From NCBI GenBank assembly GCA_036244855.1, contig BQKZ01009408.1, positions 1 to 22,011 of the forward strand: a DNA stretch of 22,011 bases, in the 5' to 3' direction. Positions 8,131 through 16,673 of this stretch are shown piece by piece. The notes beneath the pieces are model-generated. The model was not told the origin of the DNA, made no database searches, and saw nothing but the letters and a program-made list of their open reading frames with translations. This stretch comes from Temnopleurus reevesii (Eukaryota; Echinodermata; Echinoidea; Temnopleuroida; Temnopleuridae). Numbering within the stretch: position 1 is the stretch's first letter; every line of letters begins with the position of its first letter. The position numbers and the translations under genes are program-made.

Positions 8131-8711
8131 TTATATAAAATGAAAGGAGGCGCATGTGCTTGTTCATGTACATTTCAATTGTGACATACCGGTAGGCATG
8201 TGCGTTATTGTGCACAGTTGTGCACTATTTCGAATTTCTTGCATGGCAGTGGCAACGTGTATTGTACATAACCTATGTACTATTCCAGTATAGTGCATGA
8301 TAGACCATGTATTATTCATATAATAACCAAAGAATTGTTGCCTTGCTCCAGTTGATATACATGTAGCAGAATGTGCATAAAATGCTTTTGACAAGATGAT
8401 ATGACTTAACTTTCCTTCATGATGCCCAAGATATATACACATAAATTGAGATGAAAATCTGTATGCAAATTTTATTGTCACGATTTATTGTCTATTTCAT
8501 ATAAAGTTTTCGAAAGAAAATGTCCTACTTGACTGGTCACCACTTGAGCGTGAATCCTCCGTATGAGAATGAATTTGATGTTAGATTGTTTTAACCATGG
8601 AATTGCTAGACAAGGGGCTTGTAACATAAAAGATGCAGTTAAGCTTACAATGAATGTACATTGCAAGTCTATGACAAAAACGTGTACCATAGAGATACAA
8701 TTAATGTTCAT
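8131..8711. other. Intergenic stretch with no recognised gene
   Basis: A+T-rich DNA with several short TGTGCAC and GTACAT words. Two minus-strand open frames of 77 and 105 codons show no domain, no plausible splice pattern and no composition unlike the flanks. I see nothing to support a gene. Confidence 0.6.
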
Positions 8712-8715
8712 TTAA

Positions 8716-9576
8716 AGGGGAACTTCACCCAGACATTGATGTGTGCTCAGTGGATGAAGAAAAATACAATGGTCAATCTGTGAAAATTTGAGCAAAATCC
8801 GATAATCCATTCAAAAGTTATGAGTTTTGATCAATACTCCTCATGGGCTCCTCAAATTGGCAACGTACAGGCACAAAATGGCTGCCAACATGGAGAACTC
8901 TCCATTCACTTTGTACACATAATTTCGCATTTTCTTCTTTTTCTAGAAAAGTAGACAAAATTTTACTTTTCTCTTCAAGTATGATATGGACAATTTGATT
9001 CTGCATGCATTTCGGAAGGAATTTTGTTGATTTATCGTCTGCTTTTCAATAAAAATAAGAAAATGTGAAATTCTATATACAAAGTGTAAGGAGAGTTCTC
9101 CATGTTGGCAGCCATTTTATGCCTGTACGTTGCCAATTTAACCCTTCCTGCGCCGGCTATAGAATCCCCCGTGCGCCAGGCTAAATTGGGGCGAGTTAAA
9201 CAGGGCACTCCTTTTTGTAGAACATTTTGAACTTGCTATATAATGCTATATTTCCGACAAGCTAATGTGAAAGCTTAATCCGCAATGAATTGACACAGGT
9301 CAGAAATTCACAATGTATGATCGTGAGCGCGGCGTAATCTATTGATTTTTGGAAAAGTAGTATTGTGCCGATCGGCACACTTGGCGATCCATCGACTAAT
9401 CCGATTTGATCCCTTGGCGACGGATGAGTTAAGGAGCCCATGAGGGTTTTAAATCAAAACTTTGAAAATTCATAACTTTCGAATGGATTGTTGGATTTTG
9501 CTCAAATTTTCACAGTTTGATCTTTGTATTTTCTTCATCCACTGAGAGTGCATCAATGCCTGGGTGAAGTTCTCCT
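8716..9576. mobile_element. TTAA-flanked long fold-back element (T2/Kolobok-like)
   Basis: This is the best-preserved member of the family. It lies between TTAA at 8712-8715 and TTAA at 9577-9580. The termini are AGGGGAACTTCACCC and, on the other strand, AGGAGAACTTCACCC. The arms continue inward for over 200 bp: GTGAAAATTTGAGCAAAATC, CATTCAAAAGTTATGA, CCTCATGGGCTCCTC, TTGGCAACGTACAGGC, AAATGGCTGCCAACATGGAG and CACTTTGTACACA all reappear complemented on the right. The TTAAAGGRR termini match the T2 group of Kolobok elements by pattern. There is no transposase. The right arm is split by a second TTAA element (9142-9428). Confidence 0.8.
9142..9428. mobile_element. Nested 287-bp TTAA element (piggyBac-like ends)
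   Basis: It interrupts the right arm of the fold-back around it exactly at a TTAA, with TTAA at 9138-9141 and 9429-9432. Removing the insert and one TTAA gives CCAATTTAAGGAGCCC, the complement of the left-arm site GGGCTCCTCAAATTGG with one difference. The ends are CCCTTCCTGCGCC and, on the other strand, CTCATCCGTCGCC, an imperfect inverted repeat. A TTAA target and a CCC start fit piggyBac-type MITEs. It is richer in G+C than its host element. Confidence 0.8.
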
Positions 9577-9703
9577 TTAATTGTATCTCAATGTATCTCA
9601 AATGGAGGTAGCTTTTGTACATGATGCATCTTCAGCCCATTGACTACTGAATTCTGTAATTCTAATAGACTTTCTGCAAGGACTACCCAGTTCTAGTTGT
9701 CAA

Positions 9704-10368
9704 TGGGTGACTTCAAGTATGGTGTTGAACGCTGGTGTTGGTGTTACAGCAACACCAACACCAGCCTCCACACCAAACTTGAAGTCTGTCGGTGTTGGGG
9801 TTGACCTCGCAAGATTCTGACGTATTTCCGGTCGTTCGTGTTGATTGCTGGTGTTGAATGTCGTCTGCTGAACCGAGGATCATTGTCGGTGTTGACGATT
9901 CACGTGCAATTTCCCCATTCTCCAACACCAACCCCTAGGAATTGGGAAAATTGCGACTTCAAGTTCGGTGTTGAAATCATGCATTTGTTTTCGACTCGCA
10001 GAACAGGAGCAGTTTCGCTACAACAGCTCGTGACATGTCGATGGTTAAAATCATTTTACAGAGAAAATTGCTTTTAAAAACTAAAACCACATACTTCATG
10101 TTGGAAGGCAATACTTTTATTTCTAGATTCTTAAAATGATTACACTATTTGTATGATTTCAACTACATTAATTTGAGAATTTCGGATCAAAATTATTTCA
10201 TCGTCGAGCTTTTCGCGAGACTTTGTGCGAGGGCGCATGACGTCACTCGGTGTGGAGGCTAGTGTTGAGCGATCGATACGGCTATCGTATCGCTTCTGTA
10301 AACTGACCAGCGGTGTTGGAGCTCGGTTTTCCAACACCAACACCGAACACCGTACTTGAAGTCACCCA
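9704..10368. mobile_element. 665-bp fold-back element rich in GGTGTTGG
   Basis: The ends TGGGTGACTTCAAGTA and TACTTGAAGTCACCCA are perfect terminal inverted repeats of 15 bp apart from one base, and they extend inward as GGTGTTG/CAACACC-rich sequence. AATG on both sides (9702-9705 and 10368-10371) may be the target duplication. The left 110 bp matches the shorter element at 13340-13575. Internal blocks such as GCGACTTCAAGTTCGGTG repeat the terminal motif. No coding capacity was recognised and the superfamily is unknown to me. Confidence 0.75.
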
Positions 10369-10455
10369 ATGTATTCCAAAAGCAAGTGAAGATATATACA
10401 TGTACCGTGGTCTCCGATCGACATCTCTTCGGAAAGAGAATTTCTTGCCCATGAG

Positions 10456-11097
10456 AGGTGCACTATTATGACAATGTATGTTGATTTGTGGTAATCTATG
10501 TTACCATTACCATCATTTTTGTGAGTGAGAGAGCTCCCAAATGTGGCCCATACATTTTATAATAATTTTTCTTCATATTTTAGTGAGCCAATTTGGGAAC
10601 GCCCCTAAAAATTATCTTCATATGCAGAGTACTGTATTTGAGGTCATATAGGCCTACAGTACTCTGCATATCAACAGAATTTTGAGGCGCACTTGTGGAA
10701 ATCCCTTGAAGGGGAACTTATTTTATTTACAAAAGATATTAGGACGTACTTCCACCTGACCTGAACATACCTTGAATCATTCCACCATTGAGCCTGTTGT
10801 TTCTATTGATAAAATTGTGGAAAAATTCACTTGATACTCCATTGAGCATTAATTGCATTCCATCGTCATTGTTCACCAAGTTAACCTCTCTTATTAATGG
10901 CCAGTTGTAAACATTTTCAAATTAATATAAGACATAATGAAGAATGATTCAAAGTAAGTTGCATCTCAAAAAAATAATAAAGAAAAATTATTACAAAATA
11001 TATAGGAAATACTTGGGAGCTCTCTTACTCACAAAGGTGATGGTAAGGGTAGCATAGATCACCTCGAGTCAACATATATTGTCATAATAGTGGACCT
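10456..11097. mobile_element. 642-bp TTAA-type fold-back element
   Basis: The right end abuts TTAA (11098-11101). On the left the corresponding bases are TGAG, a decayed TTAA. The arms start AGGTGCACTATTATGAC and AGGTCCACTATTATGAC and continue for about 85 bp through ACCATTACCATCA, TTTGTGAGTGAGAGAGCTCC and its mirror. It is similar in architecture to the other TTAA elements but has its own terminal sequence. A separate perfect hairpin lies inside it. Confidence 0.7.
10620..10671. repeat. Perfect 17-bp-arm hairpin
   Basis: ATATGCAGAGTACTGTA at 10620-10636 is exactly complemented at 10655-10671, with an 18-base loop. It may be a tiny nested element or the core of one. Confidence 0.8.
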
Positions 11098-11101
11098 TTA
11101 A

Positions 11102-11930
11102 ATGGAGCTATCAATAATGCAGAGACCATGTTCCATTAGCATTCTTCATAATATTACGTCATCGATCAGCTAGAAAGTCAATAAATTTATCAGTTAATCA
11201 GCATCCAATTTGGGGAAATTGCACATTCATCTATATGTGTAAACACTTCAGTCCTTCAACATGTCCATTTATTAAGTGATTGTAAATTTGTCAAATCTAA
11301 ATCATGTCTAGTTTTATAGCCAGCATCTCTGTTTGGGAATGACCAAATTTGGTCCATTTTACTTTGTATGCGGTCCCTTTCATATCAACAATGCCTGTGT
11401 GCACATGGAATTGGCTTTTTGGAAAAGTCATGCCTTTCATCCGATGTGGTATTGCCTTTATCCAAATGAAAAGTGGGCATGTCCTCCCATCATATAGGGA
11501 AGGATTTTCCTGGTATCGCTTTGCAATTTGCCATGCATTTTTGCATGATTGCTACAGAGAGGATGTTTTGTGTAGCAAGTTTTTCACATAGAACTGTACA
11601 GTAAGGTGTTGAAAATGTTTCTTCAATGTCTAAAACTGCTACTGAAACATGAAAAGTAAATTTATTTTATCCATTAATCGGAGTTGCCCTCTATCTAAAT
11701 GCTGATGATGCAGAGACTTCTGTATTTGACACTCGAACTAAAAACAATGAAAGGTCTTTAAAATTTTATTCTATTTTGAGGGTTATACCCCATCTTTCAA
11801 TTGGTGAATAGTGTCCTGTTTGTATCCATTCATTAAGGGTCCAGTAACACAGACAAACGTTGTCACTCCATTTTGGGTAAAAGTGGGGTTTAAGTACAAG
11901 AAATGTGGCCTTGCTAAAGGTGTGGTCACA
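11102..11930. other. Intergenic stretch with no recognised gene
   Basis: A+T-rich DNA. An 80-codon plus-strand open frame at 11349-11591 has no recognisable domain and no neighbouring exon. No paired repeats were seen. Confidence 0.6.
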
Positions 11931-11947
11931 CGGGCCGAACAGTGCTG

Positions 11948-12082
11948 TAGCGGTAGGAATTTAGTCTGCAAGGACAGACCCTAGACTTTCGGTGTGTGCA
12001 TATGCAGAGCGTGATACAGGGTCTGTGCATGCACAAACCGAAAGCCTAGGGTCTGTCCTTGCAGACTCAATTCCTACCGCTA
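11948..12082. mobile_element. Near-perfect palindrome with ~56-bp arms
   Basis: The arm starting TAGCGGTAGGAATTTAGTCT at 11948 runs to about 12005 and is complemented with only a few mismatches from about 12028 to 12082. Both arms contain TGCAAGGACAGACCCTAG and CTTTCGGT. A looser match continues outside as G+C-rich sequence (GGGCCGAACAGTGCTG / CTGCTGCTCCGCCCGGCC). It is likely the core of a fold-back MITE; the outer ends are not resolved. Confidence 0.65.
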
Positions 12083-12128
12083 AAGGACCGCTGCTGCTCC
12101 GCCCGGCCGGTTGTACCATACCTTAATA

Positions 12129-12304
12129 CAGCGGAAACTCAGTATAACAAGGTACTTGGGACCATAAACATACCTTGTTGTAGCAGTAATCTCGTTATAG
12201 CAGGGTTAAGAAACAATAAGTTATTAATAGCTGGGACCAGATTTTTTACCTCCTTATATCAGGAATGTTGTTATATCAGATCTCTTTATACCAAGTTTTC
12301 ACTG
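12129..12304. mobile_element. 176-bp Tigger/pogo-like MITE, copy C
   Basis: It starts CAGCGGAAACTCAGTATAA and ends TTTTCACTG, with TA on both sides (12127-12128 and 12305-12306). The interior has AATCTCGTTATAGCAGGGTT and TTATATCAGGAATGTTG. The length equals that of the copies at 3299 and 15774, although the sequence is a different subfamily. Confidence 0.75.
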
Positions 12305-12338
12305 TATAAAAGTATACAGGAAATGTCGCCTTGCTATA

Positions 12339-12513
12339 CAGTGGAAACTCGGTATAACATTGTACTAGGGCCCATAAAAGTACCTTTTTGTAGCAGTAAT
12401 CTCGTTATAGCAGGGTTAAAAATCATTGAATTATAAAGAGCGTGGACCAAATTATAGCCTCTTTATATCAGGAATGTTGTTGCATCAGATCTCTTTTTAC
12501 AGAGTTTCCACTG
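12339..12513. mobile_element. 175-bp Tigger/pogo-like MITE, copy D
   Basis: It starts CAGTGGAAACTCGGTATAAC and ends GAGTTTCCACTG, with TA on both sides. It is in the same orientation as copy C and shares long blocks with it (GTAGCAGTAATCTCGTTATA, CTTTATATCAGGAATGTTG). Only 34 bp separate the two. Confidence 0.78.
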
Positions 12514-12545
12514 TAAACACAGTGGTGTCAAATGTTTTGTATTAA

Positions 12546-13089
12546 AAGAAGAGTCTACTAACAAATAATAATTTTCTAGCAGAAAAAAATTGATGAGTAA
12601 AACAAAAATGTTTGAAGAAAATCGGACAAGTAATAAAGAAGTTATAAATTTTTAAAGATTTGAAAAAATGGGCAAATCAGTGGAAATTTCCAGAGATGTT
12701 GCCAATTTGATGACATAATGGGTGCACAACTAACCAGAGTTTTCATTATTAATATGGTGGAAAACTCTTTATTTTTAAAGACAGTTGCAAAGTTTGTATG
12801 AATGTAAACATGCAAATAGTGGATCAACATATCTATCATAAAGATATCCTACGGTTAAAGTTTTGAGGAAATCATGTTTGGGGAAAAGGTAGCATTTTAT
12901 GACATTGATATGAATGTAATAAGTGGTCAGTTGTGCACCTGTGACGTCATCAGTTGCCAATTTGTCTAAATATATACACACTCATAACTTTCTTATTAGT
13001 TGTCCAATTTATCTCAAACTTTTTTAGTTCTGTTCATCTAATTTTCCTGCTCCTGTTGAAGAAATATTATTTTGGGGTAGACTCTCCTT
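12546..13089. mobile_element. 544-bp TTAA-flanked fold-back element
   Basis: TTAA occurs at 12542-12545 and 13090-13093. The termini are AAGAAGAGTCTAC and, on the other strand, AAGGAGAGTCTAC. The arms share AATAATAATTT, GACAA.TAATAA, AAGTTAT, TTGCCAATTTG and GTGCACAACT. The interior resembles the remnant in the first ELP2 intron. It has no coding capacity. The layout follows the T2/Kolobok-like pattern seen elsewhere in the window. Confidence 0.72.
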
Positions 13090-13339
13090 TTAACCAATAC
13101 AGCTATTTTGTAAGACATTTTCGTGAACATCACCCAAATGGAGTTACCCCTTTGTGCTACTGACCCCTTTTGATATAAAATTATTATGAATTTCATGATA
13201 TCTTTCCATTTCAATGCATAAAATTGATTGTCACTATTAATAAATTAATGGTAATATTCATAATTTACAAATAAGAACAAAGAAAAATAGAAGCTGCATG
13301 TGCAGTATAAAACTTTCAAACAGATTTGCAGTAACACAA

Positions 13340-13575
13340 TGGGTGACTTCAAGTACGGTGTTGAACGCTGGTGTTGGTATTGCAGCAAAACCAACACCAG
13401 CCTCAGCACCATTGCAAACTTGAAGTCTGTTGGTGTTTGGGGTAGACCTCGCAAGATTCTGACGTTTCTGTATCACATGTGTAAACTGACCAACGGTGTT
13501 AGGGCTTGGTTTACGGACCATTTTGCTCTCTCAACACCAACACCCACACCAAACACCGTACTTGAAGTTGCCCCA
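13340..13575. mobile_element. 236-bp short relative of the GGTGTTGG fold-back
   Basis: It begins TGGGTGACTTCAAGTACGG and ends CCGTACTTGAAGTTGCCCCA. The left ~110 bp (GTGTTGAACGCTGGTGTTGG, CCTCGCAAGATTCTGACGT) and right ~80 bp (TGTAAACTGACCA, ACCAACACC) match the 665-bp element at 9704-10368, whose middle ~420 bp are missing here. It is an internally deleted derivative. Confidence 0.8.
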
Positions 13576-13604
13576 TGTGTAAGGCTATCTTTGAGGAAAT
13601 GGTC

Positions 13605-13650
13605 CTAAAAAGGACTGAGCACAAGCGCTAAAAATTTAGCACTTGTGTGC
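13605..13650. repeat. Hairpin complementary to the adjacent tandem repeats
   Basis: GCACAAGCGCTAAA and TTTAGCACTTGTG form a stem. The upstream half, AAAAGGACTGAGCACAAGC, is also the exact complement of GCTTGTGCTCAGTCCTTTT in the third tandem unit near 13976-13994. Confidence 0.65.
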
Positions 13651-13741
13651 ACTTCACTTGAGGTTCTCCAAGCACAGGGATATCTTCACCTGAGGAAGAG
13701 TTAGTTAAATCTACTCTGAACGTCGTATTTTTGTCTTTCTT

Positions 13742-14083
13742 GAGCTTTTTCTCGGTCCTTTTGAGGAATATTTCTTGAAAGATAACCCTACATGACATTG
13801 TGCAACAGCAATTCTTTTTTAATTAGAAACAAGAATTTCATAAGTGAGCTTTTGCTCAGTCCATTTCAGGACAGGACTATTTCTTGAAAGGTAACACTAT
13901 ATCACACGGTGCGGCCACAAATCTTTTTGAATTAGAAATAAGCACCTCGTAACTAATATCCTGAGCTTGTGCTCAGTCCTTTTCAGGACTATTTCTTGAA
14001 AGACAACACTACGCCACATGATGCGACCGCAAATCTGTTTGAATTAGAAAAAAAAGAACTTCATAACTAATACTCTTAAAAGG
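13742..14083. repeat. Three-unit tandem repeat downstream of the NXPE gene
   Basis: Units begin at 13742, 13846 and 13973, each with GAGCTTNTGCTC (a small palindrome) followed by CAGTCC, TATTTCTTGAAAG, AACACTA and TTNGAATTAGAAA. Unit lengths are about 104, 127 and 111 bp. The array ends about 10 bp before the NXPE stop codon and would form its 3' UTR. ATTAAA on the minus strand near 13823-13818 lies inside the first unit and is a possible polyadenylation signal. Confidence 0.7.
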
Positions 14084-14093
14084 GTATCAAAAA

Positions 14094-14899
14094 TCATGAT
14101 GGGCAAATGTATGAAAGTATGGTCTTTATCCCACTTGATATCACTGATTCACATGGATGAACGGCGTCAACGTTCGACCAGCCGATAACTGTTGACCACT
14201 GGTCTATAAAACCAATCTTCTTGTCATAACTTCGGAATACTTCTCGCATCTTCATGTCCAGTTCCCGCGCGTACCAGTCGCTGACCGTAAACGATCCCAT
14301 CGGGCCTTTGTGGCTTCTCGTATTTGCGCTTTTTATGATGACCAGCGTATCTGGACTTCGTTCGTGCAATCTCTCCACCGCGGCGCGTATTCTGCGCACT
14401 CGGTGATCGTAGAAACTCATACTTTTGGTTGTTAAATGCGCCCATATTGTGAATACATACACAGTATCGGGCGCTGTCTTGATTTCATCCAGTGCTTCTT
14501 CGATGTAAAGTACCTCGTGCGCATCCGTCCAATTATTCCGGATCGGGTATCCGTGGTGACGGTACCGCACCGTAAAATTATTGACTTTATCCTCGGCCAA
14601 CGAAGGCCCGACTTTCCAATTTGACTGTTTGGTCGGGGGATTCGGTTTGAGATTATTTCTCAGCTTATTTACGAGATATTCGTAGTATTGTCTTGTTGTT
14701 GAGTCGCCGTGGAAAAGGAGGGTTTTGTTCCGGAGGCATTTCAGGGCGCCATCTGTCTTGAAATTCCGAAGCCGGCAGTAGTTAGAATACCAAGATCCTT
14801 TCAAGAAAAAGCCGGCTGCCATGGGGTTGGAGAGGTTGTGAATGCCCACATTGCATGGCGGAAGTCTTGCGTTGCGACAGTGAGCAGGACTCGATTCAT
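14094..14899 (-). CDS. NXPE-family (neurexophilin and PC-esterase domain) protein, last exon
   Basis: This exon encodes 267 residues matching the C-terminal domain of NXPE proteins, an SGNH/PC-esterase-like fold. Vertebrate members are secreted or in the secretory pathway, mostly with unknown substrates. In order I see LPPCNVG then GSWYSNYC (cysteine-rich lead-in), LLFHGDSTTRQYYEYL (GDS nucleophile block, Ser about residue 66), VYVFTIWAHL, RSPDTLVIIKSANTR, IGFIDQW and NVDAVHPCESV (the D-x-x-H block, about residues 244-247), ending SYICPS. The triad Ser and Asp/His are present, so an active esterase is possible. The exon starts at a CTCAG acceptor at 14904-14900 and needs one base from an earlier exon. 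The GTG at 14849 is an internal valine, not a start. The N-terminal exons are not visible in the 7 kb upstream. Confidence 0.88.
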
Positions 14900-14904
14900 C
14901 TGAG

Positions 14905-15180
14905 TATAATAATGATAATACAAAACATTTATATAGCGCTTAATACGAAGTGTTTCTAAGTGCTCTGTGCATTATTACCCGGCTATAGCATGGCTACCAT
15001 TTAGCGCTCAATGCATTCAAGGAATTTCTTCCTACTGGTACCATTCACCTCACCTGAGTTGAGTGCAGCTTAGTGTGGATGAATTTCTTGCTGTAGGAAA
15101 TTAACGCCATGGGTAAGATTCGAACCCACGATACTTTGGTTGAGAGTCGAGAGTCAGAACCACTACACCACAACGCCTCT
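14905..15180 (-). mobile_element. tRNA-derived SINE with ATT tail
   Basis: Read on the minus strand it starts GAGGCGTTGTGGTGTAGTGG (A box-like), then has the B box GGGTTCGAATC, a body including GAAATTCATCCACACTAAGC and GGTAATAATGCACAGAGCAC, then AGCGCTATATAAATG and an (ATT)n tail. The tail ends right at the splice acceptor of the NXPE exon. Two relatives lie at 18726-19014 and 19036-19310. Confidence 0.82.
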
Positions 15181-15217
15181 ACAAAGATTGACAGACATGA
15201 AAGACATTGTCACACTA

Positions 15218-15384
15218 AGATTTTGTTGAAATAATTCTTGCCTTATCCCAACATCGATAAACACTGATTGACATTACGTTACCGAGATGCTGTGAAAGGA
15301 ATTCACAGGCATTCTTGGGTTGGAATTGAACCCACGATCTCCTGATGACTAGACAGGTGTCTTACCACTAGACCACCGATAGCC
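15218..15384 (-). mobile_element. SINE with a tRNA-like head (Thr AGT-type anticodon loop)
   Basis: The minus strand at 15384-15313 reads as a tRNA: A box TGGTCTAGTGG, anticodon arm CCTGT-CTAGTCA-TCAGG with anticodon AGT, and B box GGGTTCAATTCC. The stems have mismatches. The ~75-bp body after it (15218-15295) recurs without the tRNA head at 15472-15545, so this is a SINE and not a tRNA gene. Confidence 0.6.
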
Positions 15385-15471
15385 AATGGTAGTGGCAGGC
15401 TTGATTCATATAATAGCAGCAAGGACTGCGGAAATATCAATTAATTGATTTCTTTTATTTGAGTAGATATT

Positions 15472-15545
15472 AATTGAAATAATTCTTGCCATATCCCAAC
15501 GTAGATCAAATGATTGGCAGTGCGTTACAAAAATGCTGCGAAAAG
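15472..15545 (-). repeat. Headless copy of the SINE body
   Basis: AATTGAAATAATTCTTGCC, TATCCCAACGT and GCGTTAC.AAAATGCTG match 15218-15295 closely, about 254 bp away. No tRNA-like region accompanies it. From 15546 to 15770 I recognise nothing. Confidence 0.6.
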
Positions 15546-15773
15546 ATCATCGAATCAAGCAGTCCGACCTATGTTATTACATTGCGATTTACGAGAAACA
15601 ACAAAGAATGTAAAAGAGAACAACATACAGGCACTCTCAAGATATCTATGAATATTGTACAAAGTATGCCACTGCTTTCTTACTGCACAGTGTGGCTATG
15701 GTAGGTCATATTTTTTTATTTTACCTTTTTTGAGCAAATTGAAGCCTGATATTTTCACAGCTTATTTTATGTA

Positions 15774-15949
15774 CAGTCACACCTCTTTATAAAGAACACA
15801 ATATAACAAGCTCTCTGTTTAACAAGGTAATTGTCCTGGTCCCATCTCTTTGTATTTTATATTGTATCTTGGCCCTGATATAACAAGGTTTCAATATGAA
15901 GAGGTAATTTCTCTGGTTCCAACGACCTCGTAACGAGGCTATTAGACTG
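15774..15949. mobile_element. 176-bp Tigger/pogo-like MITE, copy B
   Basis: It starts CAGTCACACCTCTTTATAA and ends GAGGCTATTAGACTG, with TA on both sides (15772-15773 and 15950-15951). The interior matches copy A (CTGGTCCCATCTCTTTGTAT, ATATAACAAGGTTTCAATAT). Its last 35 bp are repeated at 16310-16342 because of a tandem duplication. Confidence 0.8.
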
Positions 15950-16673
15950 TACACTATCAATCTTGTAAGAAGCATTCAGGATCTAGCACTTGAGAATGTT
16001 GTGAATGAAAACACTGTGGTACAATGTCTTTATTACAGGGAGATGCCACAAACCGAGTTCTCGCAGTCCTAAGAAATCCTAGAAACTGTGGTCATGAAAG
16101 CTCAGGGAAAGGTCAGGGAGTTTTGATAATTTGTGAATTAAGTCATGGAAATCTGTAGAATTTCTGGTGATGGTGAAACGAAAGGGGAAGCGTCATGGTG
16201 CAGTGGACCTCGTTCTCGCCTTTCCAACCAGAGGGCAGAGGTTCGAGACCCACCCATGGCGTTAATATCTTTCAGCAAGAAATTTATTCAGAAAGGTGCA
16301 CTCTACCCAGGTTCCAACGACCTCGTAACGAGGATAGACTGTACACTATCAATCATGTAAGAAGCTTTCAGGATCTAGCACTTGAAACTGTTGTGAATGA
16401 AAACAATGTGGTACAAAGTCTTTATTACAGGGAGATGCCAGAAACCGAGTTCTCGCAGTCCTAAGAAATCCTAGAAACTGTGGTCATGAAAAATCAGGGA
16501 AAAATCATGGAAATCTGTGGAATTTCTGGTGATGGTGAAACGAAAGGGGAAGCGTCGTGGTGCAGTGGACCTCATTCTCACCTTTCAACCAGAGGGCCGC
16601 GGTTCGAGTCCCACCCATGGCGTTAATTTCTTTCAGCAAGAAATTTATTCAGAAAGATGCACTCTACCCAGGT
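15915..16673. repeat. Tandem duplication, unit about 395 bp
   Basis: The segment 15915-16309 is repeated at 16310-16673. Each unit holds the last part of the Tigger-like MITE, a spacer (CACTATCAATC... AGGATCTAGCACTTGA...) and the head of a tRNA-derived SINE. The copies differ by scattered substitutions and a few indels (for example a 19-base stretch near 16108-16140 is missing in the second), so the event is not recent. Confidence 0.85.
16183..16309 (+). mobile_element. SINE head, first tandem copy (truncated)
   Basis: It has CATGGTGCAGTGGACCTCG (A box-like) and GAGGTTCGAGACCCACCC (B box). The body AGCAAGAAATTTATTCAGAA follows and stops at CTACCCAG, where the second duplication unit begins. 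Confidence 0.7.

Noticed and set aside
13742..14083. CRISPR-like array
   Set aside because: Unit lengths vary (about 104-127 bp), the whole unit is repeated with no unique spacers, and the DNA is animal nuclear sequence.
14847..14849. Translation start of the NXPE protein at this codon
   Set aside because: It is GTG, and homologous sequence (LPPCN) continues upstream to a splice acceptor; the codon is an internal valine.
15313..15384. Functional tRNA gene
   Set aside because: Stem mismatches and the attached repeated body indicate a SINE head.
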